DNA of 33,780 nucleotides from the NCBI GenBank assembly GCA_027451445.1, contig DAIDJG010000052.1, forward strand, positions 1 through 33,780, in the 5' to 3' direction. A program made the translations under genes and the position numbers. Below are positions 33,753 to 33,780 of this stretch, piece after piece. The notes below the pieces were generated by a model, which was not told where the DNA came from, searched no databases, and saw only the letters and a program-made list of their open reading frames with translations. Position 1 is the first letter of the stretch. Each line of letters begins with the position of its first letter. The DNA comes from Singulisphaera sp. (GTDB lineage: Bacteria; Planctomycetota; Planctomycetia; Isosphaerales; Isosphaeraceae).

Positions 33753-33780
33753 CCCCTCGGAAAGGTGGATCTCTGAGGCC

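Overview
The window is high-GC DNA that reads as a chromosome segment of a planctomycete, probably of the Gemmatales/Isosphaerales type. This is inferred from gene content: a giant surface protein with an 'ESRTLLS' N-terminal motif (LEPR-XLL type), a TIGR03067-like secreted protein, a formylglycine sulfatase, an FHA protein of the style common in that group, and an ECF sigma factor next to a zinc-ribbon Ser/Thr kinase with TPRs. No rRNA, tRNA, CRISPR array or intact transposase was seen.

Layout. (1) 1-285: the end of a probable outer-membrane protein, then a 121-bp palindromic REP/MITE-like element (442-562). (2) 698-7573, minus strand: a 2291-residue secreted protein with ten 134-residue (402-bp) tandem PKD-like repeats and a C-terminal beta-helix. 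(3) 8003-11155: a GYF/AIM24 protein, a small protein, a membrane protein with a zinc ribbon, and a PilZ-like protein. (4) 11225-13106, minus: a sulfatase followed by a TIGR03067-like protein. (5) 13560-14210: an FHA protein. (6) 14306-17942, minus: a signalling operon of receiver-histidine kinase, double-PAS histidine kinase and Rcp1-like response regulator. (7) 18207-21200: quinolinate synthase NadA, then myo-inositol oxygenase and an SDR dehydrogenase in tandem. (8) 21402-27918: the most unusual block. A good sigma70-type promoter leads into a PilT/VirB11-like ATPase, and 6 nt later a KaiC-like protein with two RecA domains and a C-terminus resembling extracellular solute-binding proteins. 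An in-frame TAA interrupts the second P-loop of that gene. A small helical protein with its own promoter follows. (9) 28275-33645: a secreted NHL propeller, an ECF sigma factor, and a Ser/Thr kinase whose TPR half lies in another reading frame. (10) 33628-33780: a duplicated ~22-mer and a perfect 31-bp inverted repeat, possibly the edge of a mobile element.

How the genes work together. Regulation and signalling dominate: His-Asp phosphorelay, FHA, PilZ-like, ECF sigma and Ser/Thr kinase. Metabolism is represented by NAD synthesis, inositol-to-glucuronate oxidation and sulfate-ester hydrolysis. Two genes look broken or recoded: the KaiC-like gene by a stop and the kinase-TPR gene by a frameshift. 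Sequencing error, pseudogenisation and recoding cannot be told apart from this sequence alone.
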